From positions 384,776 through 448,775 of the forward strand of contig JXTB01000061.1 in the NCBI GenBank assembly GCA_002914805.1: a DNA stretch of 64,000 nucleotides. The letters run 5' to 3'. This DNA is from Parasponia andersonii. Lineage: Eukaryota; Streptophyta; Magnoliopsida; Rosales; Cannabaceae. Below, piece after piece: positions 12,464-23,639 of the stretch. The notes beneath the pieces were generated by a model that worked only from the letters and a program-made list of their open reading frames with translations, did not search any database and was not told the origin of the DNA. The first letter of the stretch is position 1. Each line of letters begins with the position of its first letter. Position numbers and translations under genes: made by a program.

Positions 12464-15400
12464 TTAGACAGACTCCCTACCGTAAGTCCCATCAAGGACG
12501 CTGCTGTTTTCTTTACCGAGTTTAGACTTTGGTAACAAGGAGGCTTGTCGGGATAATGCTTTAGTTGATTGTACTTTCAAATTGAGATAAGTGTAAACAG
12601 TCATACCAGCAATAGCTGTAAATGCCCCACAAATGCTTGTTGTGCCGGGATTGGAACCAAAGATGTAGTAGTTTCCAAGAAGAATGACGCATGTTTTGAA
12701 CTGGCCAAGAACAACGTGGGAGACGGCAGATGTAGCTCTGAAGTTCGAAGAAGAAAAGACCGAGAGAAGGAAATTAGAACTAACCAATCAAACATGCAAG
12801 ATGTTAATATTCTTTATTGGATTAAAACTGCAATTGGCTTGTACCAAAATTTTAATGCCCCTAACCTAGCTAGTCGTAGGATATGTTAACCTTTTGTAAA
12901 ACTCGTTTAAGGAAGAACTTGAAAATGCGTAAGACTTGGGGAAAAAAAAAAAAAAAGATTCCATTACAAGCTTTATTTTCAAAAGTAATAAACAAAACTC
13001 TATACTAATATATCATGAGATTAATGTAACTGTAGCTTAACCAACCTTCAAGGATACATATAAAAGATACAGAAAACGAAACTTTCAACGATGACAGACA
13101 GCTATACCTGGACAAAATTATCATCAGCATGAAATTTGCATATTTTTAAGATAGAAGGTAGGAACAACACATAACATTGTGCAAGAGTCAAGCTTGTCAC
13201 CATCAAAATGGAAGTCTGTCTGCAGTAATTATCTCACAATAACCCTAGCTTTGTTTCTTTAAGTTACTGTTGTAATCAGAAAACAGGAATGATTCTTTGT
13301 TTACAGGAAAATACTTCTAATTACCGCTATAACAAACTAAAAAAACTGCAGAGAGCGAGATGAGAAAAGGACAAAGTCCTAGCATTGGCTGTATAAAAAT
13401 TAATACATTTGTGCTTGATTATCTTCTCTCTCTTTTTTTTCTCTTTGTGCTTAAGAGTATTAGATAATATAATAAAGGGTTTCAGATGCTATTACTTTGG
13501 TCATTTCATATGAGAAAAACTATTTGAGAGTCCCTGTTCGCTTCATATTGTTAGACCATTATAAGCAGATAACTGGAAAGGTCTCAGCAGTAAACACAAA
13601 CTTTTCACATCATCAATTAATTAGTAGAATTAGAGGCTGACACAACTGTGGCTCAAGGTCATCAACTATGAAATCAAACAGCGTAAATGGTAAACTACAA
13701 AAAGAGGAACAGAAATAAACATACCCAAGTGCTAAAGCACCCGACCACTGAAGCAAGAAACCAAGAAAAGCTGACATGAAGATTGCACTTGTGTTCATTA
13801 AGTTCCAATCAAAGGAGAGGACACCAGGTGGATCTAACCAAGGTATTAAGGTAACAAGAAAAAACAAGGTGACTGGTGTTGTCTTCCACATCAGCCTGTT
13901 CAATGAGTCATTGCAGTTAGAAAGAACGTATAATAATATCAATGTTGGTAGTAAAAAGTCATCTAAGATTTCTTTAAAAAAACCTAGGAGAATTTTAATG
14001 AATCCAACACATACGCTAAAGCTGTCCAATTCTCCTGCTGTTGTAGACTAGACCAGAGGATCTTGTTGACAGCACTTGGTATTATCCAAGCTAAGGCTAC
14101 ACAGGCACCAAAGAGATGGAATTGTAGATCTGTTACTGTAGCAACAGCAACACCTATAGATACCACTGCAAGTGCTAGAACCTGAAAGATTTAATAAGCG
14201 GAGAAATTAAGAAGCAAATCATTTATTATTGTTAGCATAATGTCTAAATAACATTTTTTTTTAACATCCTAATCGTTCCAAAAATAAATTATACCATATC
14301 ATATTATGCAGCTACAAACTTGTTCATGCTTATAAGATATGTTTAATGTGTCTGCCGATTTGAAGTAAAAGTTCTAATTTTTTTTATAGAAAAACAATTC
14401 CAGGACTAAAAGCATATTGGATATAGAAACACCTGATTGCTTACAAGGACTAGCAACATTGTTATGTTATTTCCAAGTGCTGGATTATGTACAAAAATGT
14501 CGGTAGACTATATTAAAGCCAACAGGTATTCAAAATTTAATTTTGTTTTTATTTCTATTTTTCTTACTTCCTCCAGGTTTTGGATTCTCAATCAAGAATG
14601 AATGTATAGTGTTCTGAAGATACAACATATATCTCCATGTTGGCAAATAGATGAAACCGGATATGAATTATAATACTAAACTCAAGTTTATAATTCAGCC
14701 TATGAAAGCTCAGGTAGATACACATTACATGAGGATATTGAAAAAATAAATGTAGGCTAAAAAAGAACAAGAAGCAACAGGAGAGAAAGTGAATAATAAC
14801 CTTAGAGACAGAAACTTTCGTCTTATACAGTATAAACTCTGCCAGAACTATTGATGGTGTAACTGCAATCTTGGACATCTGATAAAAACCAACACTGATG
14901 CACGAATATATTAAGCTCAGTGTGTCAGATAATATTTAACTAATGAAAATAAAGTAACACATCTCACCTATTGTACTTCAAGCTGACGTTAGCAAGGCCA
15001 GTAGATAGAGACATAACAAACCCAAGGGCAAATAAAGTAGAGGAACGAGTCGGTTTTGAGGGAGAGGCAGGGAGGATAGAAAATGCGTTTAGGATAGCCA
15101 TTAATATCCAGCTTACTAAATAATGAATAAAAGTGAGGAGTATGGGAAAATGGAATCCAACATTCTTAAGCACCTGCAGAAACAAACAACGCCACGCAAA
15201 TTACTAACCAAGAAGCTCCAACTTTTCAGTATAGAAAGACAATGTCTGCCTAGATGAGATTACATGGGAAGTTTAGTATACAAACCAATTTATTCATGAA
15301 AATAATGCCAACAGCAACCACAAAATTGAAGGTAAGAGCAGCAGCAGGGCCACATAATCGTTGCTGCTGGCGTCTTGCACCTTCTGACGAGCGAAGTTCA

Positions 15401-16722
15401 TTGAAAATCGAGGCTCGTAAATCTTCTAGCGCTCTGCCTGAAATAATGATCAATGGAGAAAAAAAAAAAAAAAAAAAGGAAATAGTAACTAAGGTTTACA
15501 TTGCAAGAGCAATTTTGTGAGCTAAATAGTTTGCATGAAGAATTATCACTTCAACTAATTATGATATTGAAAAACTAAATAAAAAACTGATTTCAACTTA
15601 TTAAAGAATTTGAAAAGATCAACTACATAAACTACACGACATCGAAGAGAATTTAAAGGGAGTAAAAGGTTAGATTTAGTACAATGGCAGCCATACTCAA
15701 AAATTTAAAAATCCAAAACACCACATAGACAGGAACATGGCTACATAACCTGAAAAACTAAAATAATAATCATCTTGAAAAATTCCCGTCTTTGTAGAAC
15801 ATAAGAAAATAAATAAACAAATACATACATACTTTAACCAAAAAAAATGCCATATCTCATGAAAATACTTTCTTTCGGAAAAGATTAATTTTTTTTTAAA
15901 TAAATAAAAAAGACAATGAAACATTTCAAGCAACACTTCTTTTAGCTACAATATTAACATCCCCAAGATATCACATCAACAAAACAAAAGGAAAATAAAG
16001 AGTAAATATAGCATAGTCCAATCAGGATATATAAATAACATCAACAAAAAAATCAAGTACTATTAAACTGGGGAAAAAAATGCTTATGGGAACATCAATA
16101 AGATCAAAACAACTAAGTGGTTGCAAAAATTTTGAGGGGATGTTGCTCATGCATATTCACAAACCTCGCAAAATTTCAAACAATATACTTTATACATATA
16201 TATCATATATATATATATATACATATATATGTGTGTGTGTGTGTGTGTGTGAAAACATGCAAGCTACTGAATCCGGCGGGGAGGGGGGGGGGGGAGAGAG
16301 AAGAGAGAGAGATAGTGACTTCAACGAACTAAAACCATACCATTGATAAGTAAACATGCAACAGCACTGGTAACCGATTGAAAGCACTTTAGTAATTTAA
16401 AAAAAAAAAATGAATCAGAGTTTGTGACCCAGATCAACCAAAAAAAAAAATCCCCTTAATGGCTACAGAGTTTTAGAATGCCCAATGCATTATGAATTAA
16501 GCTTGTGCATATTTAAACCCATTAATCCGAAAAACCCAAATGAGGAAAAAAAATCAACAAAAATCAGAAAAAATCAAACCGAGAAAAAAGAAAACAAAGG
16601 ACATAAACCAAAGTAAGTAAGAAAAGGGTACCTCTTTCTCCAGCATCACTGTCTTTCCGCTTGAGAATCTTTCTAATATCTTTCCTTATTAAGAAATTGA
16701 ACATTTTACGGCTACACAGCAT
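12464..16722 (-). CDS. UGNT1: Nucleotide-sugar transporter, UGNT1-like, paralogue A (384 aa)
   Basis: Seven coding exons on the minus strand: 16722-16632, 15437-15286, 15173-14968, 14894-14801, 14181-14015, 13895-13725 and 12737-12464. Their summed length is 1155 nt, in frame, with GT-AG at every intron. The product is a multi-spanning membrane protein of the triose-phosphate/nucleotide-sugar transporter (TPT/EamA) superfamily. Motifs include LCGPAAALTFNFVVAVGIIF (about residues 60-79), LANVSLKYN (about 140), FYQMSKIAVTPSIVLAEFIL (about 155), WIIPSAVNKILW (about 220) and HVVLGQFKTCVILLGNYYIF (about 300). By family these carriers exchange nucleotide sugars for UMP across the Golgi membrane. 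The closest family I recognise is Arabidopsis UGNT1 (UDP-GlcNAc/UDP-GalNAc); the exact substrate is inferred. A hydrophilic tail of about 40 residues ends in RESV. The start matches that of paralogue B (MLCSRK/MLFSHK); an in-frame ATG six codons later is an alternative. Confidence 0.9.
16195..16310. repeat. Compound microsatellite in intron 1 of paralogue A
   Basis: A run of TA/CA repeats, (GT)n, a G tract and GA repeats lies in the first intron. Another (TA)n tract is at about 16776-16803 in the 5' leader. ORFs called here on either strand are artefacts of the repeats. Confidence 0.85.
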
Positions 16723-16777
16723 TCCCTTCTACTCGCTCTCTCTTTCAAGCTTATTCTATTTTTATTTTTTTCTATTG

Positions 16778-16815
<38 letters not shown>

Positions 16816-16945
16816 TTTTTGGGTGGGTGAGGGGAGTGGGTTTAGAACCCTAAAACGAAACTAGAACAGGGGAGAGAGCAGAGCGAGCAATATTTGATAT
16901 GTGAATGTAGAAGAACCGAAGAAGTACCCGTTGTAGTCCAAACTC

Positions 16946-16951
16946 TATATA
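16946..16951 (-). promoter_or_regulatory. Possible TATA box of transporter paralogue A
   Basis: The minus strand reads TTTTTATATAGAG about 225 bp before the start codon. This would give a leader of about 190 nt containing the (TA)n tract. AT-richness makes this a weak call. Confidence 0.35.
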
Positions 16952-16954
16952 AAA

Positions 16955-18656
16955 ATTAAAAATAAAAAGTAAAAAAAAAAAATTTTATTTGTAAATTGAA
17001 ATCGCTATCGGAAAAACAGAGTAAAGGACAAAGATTTTTCTTTTTCTGTTTTTTCCTCTTTTTTATTCTTTTTTCAGTTCTTTCGGATGGCCAAAAAAAA
17101 AATTAAAATGGCCGAAAAGAATAAAAAATTTGCAGAAACGAGACAGACGGAGGGACAAAGGGGTACGCCACGTGGGTCGAGGAGAGCGGTGATGGCGGAA
17201 AATTGAAGCTGTCGGAGGGCCAAAAGAGAGAGAAGAGATTGAGCAAATCACGCTCACACTCCACACTCGACAGTTGAGCATTGTGTTGTTCCATGTTTAT
17301 GTTTGTCACCGTCAAGAGTTTACTCCACATTGTCCAATTTAATGTTTTTCTTTTTTCTTCTTTTTTAATTTTTGAGTGAATAGGAAGATGATTTGATTGC
17401 ATCATATGGAAGAGTAAAAGTTAAATCTATTGATACCATTAATTTTCTATTTCTTTTTAAAGGCTTCTTCTAATATTTTCCTCCTAATTAAGTAGAATAT
17501 CTCAGTACCATTAGTTTTTCTTCAATTATCAAGGACACCAATTTTGTTTCATGAGCCACTAAATTGTCACACTTTTAGGCAATCAGACAATATGTCATTT
17601 TTAGTTCCAAATACTTATTTAGGCTTAAAAATACACTAAAATTATGACAAATGTTATTTATTCTCGGTTAAAATTGTGGTTTTTGTATTTTGTGTTGAAA
17701 ATTTAGAATTTTTAATAGTTTTGAGTATACTAAAACATTCTATGACCGGGTTTGGTTTAGTTTTTCAACAAACCAAAATTATTTTTTGAATAATTTTCAA
17801 TAATTTTTTATAAAACTGAAATAGACTTTTAGGTTATGCTAGAGTCTACATTATATTTTAATTAAATAAATTATATTAACTTAAATATCCACACTTAAAA
17901 GCAAAAATGCCAAATATTTAATTGAGTATATTTTCATATCAATTTTTTTAAAAAAAATATTAATATATTTAAATCATAATTGATTAAAATATTCTTCATA
18001 TTAGTTATATTAGTTATTTTGAAGTAAATAAATTGATTCTTTATTGAAATTTTAAATTTAGATGAAAATAAAGTAAATTAAAATAAAATAAAATAAATTT
18101 AATTGAGTAACTAATTTAATTGAATTTATTTTTATATTAATTTTTTTAAAAATATATTAATACGTTTAGTTTGTACAAATATGCATAATTGTAAATAATA
18201 TTAATAAGCTCTTTTTATAAATATGCATAATTGTATAATGATGTTTATTTTGGTCATTTTATATTTATACAACAATTCAGTCATATAGTTTACCAAATAC
18301 TTTAATATAATTGTTTCAAGTTACAACACTTTAAAATTACAACTTACCAAAGACTCAATTACTTTATATTACAGCAGATTTTTCTTTCAGTACAACTAAA
18401 AGTATTTTTCTTAAAATCTATAGTTCTACCAAACTGGACTTACATAATGTAATAATGTAATAAGCAAACATAAAATGAACTCTTTCGTTATGCTTACCTA
18501 ACTTTTATACTTAAAAAATGAGAAATTCAAATTTAAGACTCTCTATATAACAAGGAGGCTTGAATAAATTACATACTGTAAAATTTTGTGACATGTATAG
18601 ACAATAAAATTTACAATTATAGAATTTGGGTCTTTAACAACTTGTGAAATGAAAAG
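16955..18656. other. Intergenic; possible degenerate MITE at 17745-18440
   Basis: No gene was recognised. GGGTTTGGTTTAG near 17753 and CTACCAAACTGG near 18426 form weak terminal inverted repeats of the (C)TGTTTGG type seen in Tourist/hAT-like MITEs. The interior is AT-rich and no target duplication was identified. Confidence 0.3.
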
Positions 18657-20795
18657 GCTATAAGAGTGCTCCTAGCACAACTCTGTGGTGTCGGCCAAAA
18701 GACTTCGACAATCAAGTTAGTGTCGAAATAAAGATAAATAAAATAATAATAAAAATACTAGTACGAATAGCGAGGATGTAAAAGTCTTAAGAGATATTGA
18801 GAGCTTTGAATGCGATGGCGAGAGAGTAGTTGCATGGGTCTGAAGCATCATGAGTATGATAATGAGAATTATTTTTAGAGTGCATATGTGAGTAATTATT
18901 AGAATTCCAAGTCCTCACTCTTTAGTGGAGTAAGGGCTTTTATAGAGGACTCATCTTGCTTGTATCCTCCACTCCACTTTCATTCGGTCGAGAGATCTCT
19001 AGATTCAAATAAGCATCTATTTAGGATGCAACTCTCTTTGTGTAAGTAATTATTTTGACTGAATCTCCTTATTTTTTTCATAAGAATTCCTCAAGAGAGC
19101 AAGTCTGTTTCGAACATGCGAGGTGGGAGGAAAACTCTTTTGACCAAATCTTACTTAGTTATAGTCTCAAAACCTTGCGATGAGTGTATTATTAACTACA
19201 CTTGTAAGTGGATCTTGTAGATTTGTTATGGCCATGGACCTGACATCAGACAAGTCGTCCAGCTTAACAACTTCTAGTAAACTTGGGCTTCTTGGTAATG
19301 GGTCGAAATTTGTCCATCACAATTTGCCCTCCACTCTTTGAACTGAAAAGTAGTTTTGAGTCAAAGAGTTTTGTTTTATTTTGTTTCTTTTTGACTTGGT
19401 CTTAACTTTGGGTAAGGCTAAAAGTTGGTTGCATGCAACCAAAGAAGACAAAATGATTACATACATCATTGGAGCTTTTACGAATTTTAAATGGTTTCAT
19501 ACACCTACGGCGTTACATGCTCTAACATAATTAAGTGCTCCCGCAAGAGCACTTGCACTTGTAAGGTTACATGCTCCCCTAGTAGCATGCACTTGTGAGG
19601 TTACATATACCTCCTTAAAGGTATGCTCCCGAGGGAATGCATGCAGTCACAATGAGGCATGCTCCCATTAGGTTGCATGCACCTACATGGTGGTGTGTTC
19701 TAGATGTTGGTGGATATCCTATAAAAAGGAGGCCTACCCCTTTTTTTCACCACTCTTATAGTGCTAGCTAGATGTTGGTGGGAGGTTCTTCAAAAAACTT
19801 TTCTCCTGGTAAGTTTCTTTCTCTAATATCTTCAAATATTGTCAAATGTTTGTATCTATTGTTCTTTACATTCCTTGTTATCTTTTTTCTACTTTGTAGT
19901 AACTTTTTTATTCAATATATGGTATAAGGTTGTAGTTTTGGTATTTATGAATATAGATGTAGGTTTCTACATATTTATTTATCCTTACATCTAATATCAT
20001 TATAGTTATAATGTTGTTTGACTGCACTTATCTGATGACTGTGAATGTATTATGATTGATATTGAATAATCATACTAGAATGACTACAATTGTGTGATTG
20101 CCTTCTATTCAAGGTGATTGCAAGATTAGGATGATCATAAACATAAGATGATTACAGTCTAGATATTAGAATTATTATGATTTCTTGAGGGAAGAATGGT
20201 CAATGTATAGACTTATTGTGATTTTTTCTTATTAGGAGAAGGTCGCTTATTTCCTTCTAGTGGGTATACCTAGTTTGGTTCCCATAGTTCAAGAGGGTCC
20301 GTAAGTAGAGATGGTATAGTGACCTTAGTCGGTGATCCATTTAATGCAAAAGTGTATGACTTATGTCTACCTACAGTATAGGTTAATAACTGATGAGGGA
20401 AAGAAAAAGTTTGATTGTCTACCTACTCAACGAATACAACTTTAGATCTCTTAATCGAATAAGAAGGGAGCGGATGATACAAGCAGGATGAGTCCTCTAT
20501 AAAAGTCCTCACTCCATTAAAGAATAGGGACATGGAATTGTGACAAGCATTCATATTTGTACTTTGAAAATACTTCTCATAATCATACTCACAAAGCTTC
20601 AAACTTCGCCACTCAACTACTCCTTGCCATCGCATGCAAAGCTCTCAACCATCTCTTGAGACTTTTACACCACTATTAGCACTAGTATTTTTATCATTAT
20701 TTCACTTATTTACTTTGATTTATCTTTATTTTGACATGCACTATTACTAACTTGACCATCAGAGTCCTTCGGCCAGTACCACCCTTATGATTCAA
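18657..20795. repeat. Large inverted repeat, arms about 320 bp, 1.5-kb spacer
   Basis: The arm at 18657-18976 matches the reverse complement of 20466-20795: both hold GTGGTGTCGGCC/GTGGTACTGGCC, TCAAGTTAGT, AATACTAGT, AAAAGTCT.AAGAGAT, GAGAGCTTTG.ATGCGATGGC and TTATAGAGGACTCAT. The arms differ by many substitutions, so the structure is old. They look like LTR-type sequence in opposite orientations, from a foldback element or two head-to-head insertions. A TATAAAAAGG at 19720 lies in the spacer. The minus ORF at 20423-20635 lies mostly in the right arm. Confidence 0.75.
19530..19685. repeat. Series of short hairpins in the inverted-repeat spacer
   Basis: Consecutive units of about 35-40 bp, linked by GCACTTGTRAGGTTAC-like spacers, each carry a stem-loop: AAGTGCTC-ccgcaa-GAGCACTT (8-bp perfect stem), CATGCT-cccctagt-AGCATG, ATACCT-ccttaa-AGGTAT, an imperfect ATGC-TCCC...GGGAATGCAT, and GCATGC...GCATGC. 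The stem sequences change between units while pairing is kept. Confidence 0.6.
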
Positions 20796-22364
20796 GGATG
20801 AAATATTTTTAACTTGTCAAATTTTTAATCAAAATTTGTTATTTTTTAACACACTATTTAATGTCGATATTTGATCATGATATGTCTGATTATAAAACAA
20901 TTAAATTATATATTGCAATAAATTGATTCGAAAAAATAGGACAAGATGAGTCTTACATCACACTTTACTATTTTATTATACCACTATATGCATGGTGTTT
21001 TGTATCATCAATAGTGAAAAAAGAGTAAGATAAGAACAAAGGCTAATAGCCCTTTTTTCTCATTTTGTTTATATTTTCCTTTCTTATTACTTGATACGTA
21101 TAATTTATTATAATATTTTACAAGTTAATAATATAATTATGATCATTAGAGTTCACATGTTAAGCACTAAGTTAGAAGAGTGTCAAAGAGAGTGTTGTAA
21201 CTTACAAGTACTTTTTTTGGCTTTATTGATCTTTATATTATCTTAGTTCGGACGATTAAATCTCTAATTATTTAATTTTTACAATTAAATTCCTGAAATC
21301 TCTTTTTTTGGGCAAATACTCCTAAAATCGATGTATGTGATTAAATTCAACAACTACATAAATTGAATGTGTCCCTAAGCTCTTAATTATTTTATAATAT
21401 CTTAAAAACAATTAAAAGAGTAATCAATTTTTTAAATAATTAAAAGTAAAAAAAAAAAGTTTGAAATTAATTGATCAAATGGAACATAGTACTTAAAAAT
21501 AAAAATAAAACCTAGAATTCATAATAATGAAATCCAAATTTCTTAATGTCATTTTAATTTGGGGACCTAACCCACCTTCGCTTTCACCTCCTTCTTCAAT
21601 CTCCTATTCCTCCTTCTTTGGCTTCTCTTCTATTGCTAAGGAGTATTTCAATGGGTGTATATCGACATATGCACTTAAAGGCATGATTTTCGTAAGTGGA
21701 AGTGCTTCTATTTCAATCTTCGGTTAGCAACAAGGATAAGTCTCTATCCTCTAACTTCGAAGAGTTGCTTGAGTGCATGATGGTATATTATCGATAGCAT
21801 ATTGTAAAACCAGATCTAATTATTTGATTGGTTGGTAGAATTTTTGTTTTTTGTTCATGGAGTTTTTGTCATTTGTGATATGCGGGTGATAATCTGATAT
21901 GAATTTTGAATGAATTTTGTGTAATTTGGGGTTTTCTATTCTTTTTTTCCCTTAGTTCTTGCAAGAGCAAAAATGTTTTTTCTTCTTTATTTTTCTTTGT
22001 TTCTGGATTTTTTTTGGATTTAGCTCATGATAAAAATAATGTTATTTATCAATTTTAGCACTTTTGCTAACAAAAATAGGAGCTAAAGGACTTAATTACC
22101 AAAATTAAAATTTATGGACTTATGAACTAATATAGTCTAAAAAACATAGTATGAACCCTATGAAAATAATGCTACTTATTCCAATTGAGCTTTTTCTTTT
22201 TTTAATAAAAAAAGAAGACTTCACATTGTTGGGATTGGATTATCAAAATTGCTAACTAATTTAATACGCCTACTATCAATAAGTGGGATGCTACCAATTC
22301 TGTACACTAGCTCGTGAATATAGCTTACTCGAATTGCACGATAATTTTCAAGAAGATTAAGATA
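20796..22364. other. Intergenic, no gene recognised
   Basis: AT-rich. The ORF at 21527-21727 (66 codons, P/S-rich) has no recognisable product. The stretch ends at the 5-bp target duplication of the retrotransposon (CCTAG, 22365-22369). Confidence 0.35.
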
Positions 22365-22369
22365 CCTAG

Positions 22370-23220
22370 TGTTGGAGTTATTCTTACCAACTGTCTACGT
22401 GTCTTCAAACTGTGGTACTAGTCCTACCAACTGTCCTCGTGTCCGAACCGTTGGTGCTGTTCCCACCAACTGTCCATGTGTCCTCGCTATCTTAGGATGC
22501 TTTTAATCTTACTCCGGATCGAAAAAGCGGGGGTGGCCATCTGCAAATGCTCTCTGAAGCTTAAGTCAGATATTTACTCCTGAGATTGAATAACAAAGAT
22601 TGAGTTTTTTTTTCTCATCTAGTTGTTGTCTATCTATCTATCCATGTATATATCTATATATATCTGGCCCTCACGGAAATGTATGGCTTATATATATATA
22701 TAATCTTGGAACCGAGAACCTGTCGACTCTCAATCCCAGGATCAAGTACCTTTTTCTCGTCATGACTTATTCCGAAAATCACAGGCTGTAGTCACCGTAA
22801 TCTCCCTTGCATTGTCGTGATCTACTTTCTGTCGTCCCCTATGATGCAAGCCTGGCAAAGGCGAGACTCCGACAATCCACCATCCTGTCAGGATAGTTCG
22901 CCCAATGCGCACACCTACCCAGGATCGCATTGAATGCCCTGTCTGAGTCTGGAGCGATGTGTTGCCCCCAATGATCTTCTGGCAGAAAACCCTCAAGGCT
23001 TCTGACCTCCAGCTGTTGAGGCAAAAGTTAGATTGGGCTAAACCCGTCCAGGATTTGGGATGGATTGGCCTGCGACAACCGTCGGGCTCAAGTCATATCA
23101 CATGCGACTTATATGGCTTTCAAGTAGCCCTCCTGGACACGTGTCGAATGGTGTGTCCCCTGCCATCTGTTCCACCACTTAATTATCTACGTAGCACATG
23201 ATCTAAGAGTGGGCCCCTCA
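22370..23220 (-). repeat. 3' LTR of the Tat element (851 bp)
   Basis: On the plus strand it starts TGTTGGAG and ends GGGCCCCTCA; it matches the copy at 34163-35022 throughout with many transitions. A purine-rich stretch GGGAAATGAGGGCATT on the minus strand abuts it internally and is the likely polypurine tract. ORFs inside the LTR are not genes. Confidence 0.92.
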
Positions 23221-23639
23221 AATGCCCTCATTTCCCTATTTGATGGATTTGCAACCATCAAGTGGGGAAATGATGCCTCTAGTTTGCCAATTCGAATGGT
23301 ACGCATGTCTCATTACCGCCATTATTCCCCATTTACTGATGCTGACGTATGTCAATTCGTGCCACAGCTTTTTCAAATTTTCGAAATTCTTACGCTTCCG
23401 ATTTCCTCGCTCTGTTCTCCTCTAGGAAAAACTTCTCATCTTCTCCTCTATAAAAAGTTGCGCTTATGCTCATCTCTTACTTTACCGAAATCCCTAAGTA
23501 CTCCAGCTTTCTTTCTTTCAAAATTTTCAGCCTTCTCAAATCTTAGGGTTTCTGAATCTTTCCTTTTTCTAGAAACTTTTTCTTTCTTTGATCGCACCCC
23601 GTCGCAGATTCCGAGTTGGGTTTGTTAAGGAGGCAGCTC

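Noticed and set aside
12569..12889. Plus-strand ORFs of 106 and 61 codons
   Set aside because: They are antisense to the last exon of the transporter gene, whose reading frame and splice sites are fully consistent.
16080..16387. Overlapping ORFs on both strands
   Set aside because: They are translations of TA, GT, G and GA microsatellites in intron 1.
21225..22140. Loose inverted similarity of AATTAAATCC-type phrases
   Set aside because: Matches are short and AT-rich; no ends or target duplication could be defined.
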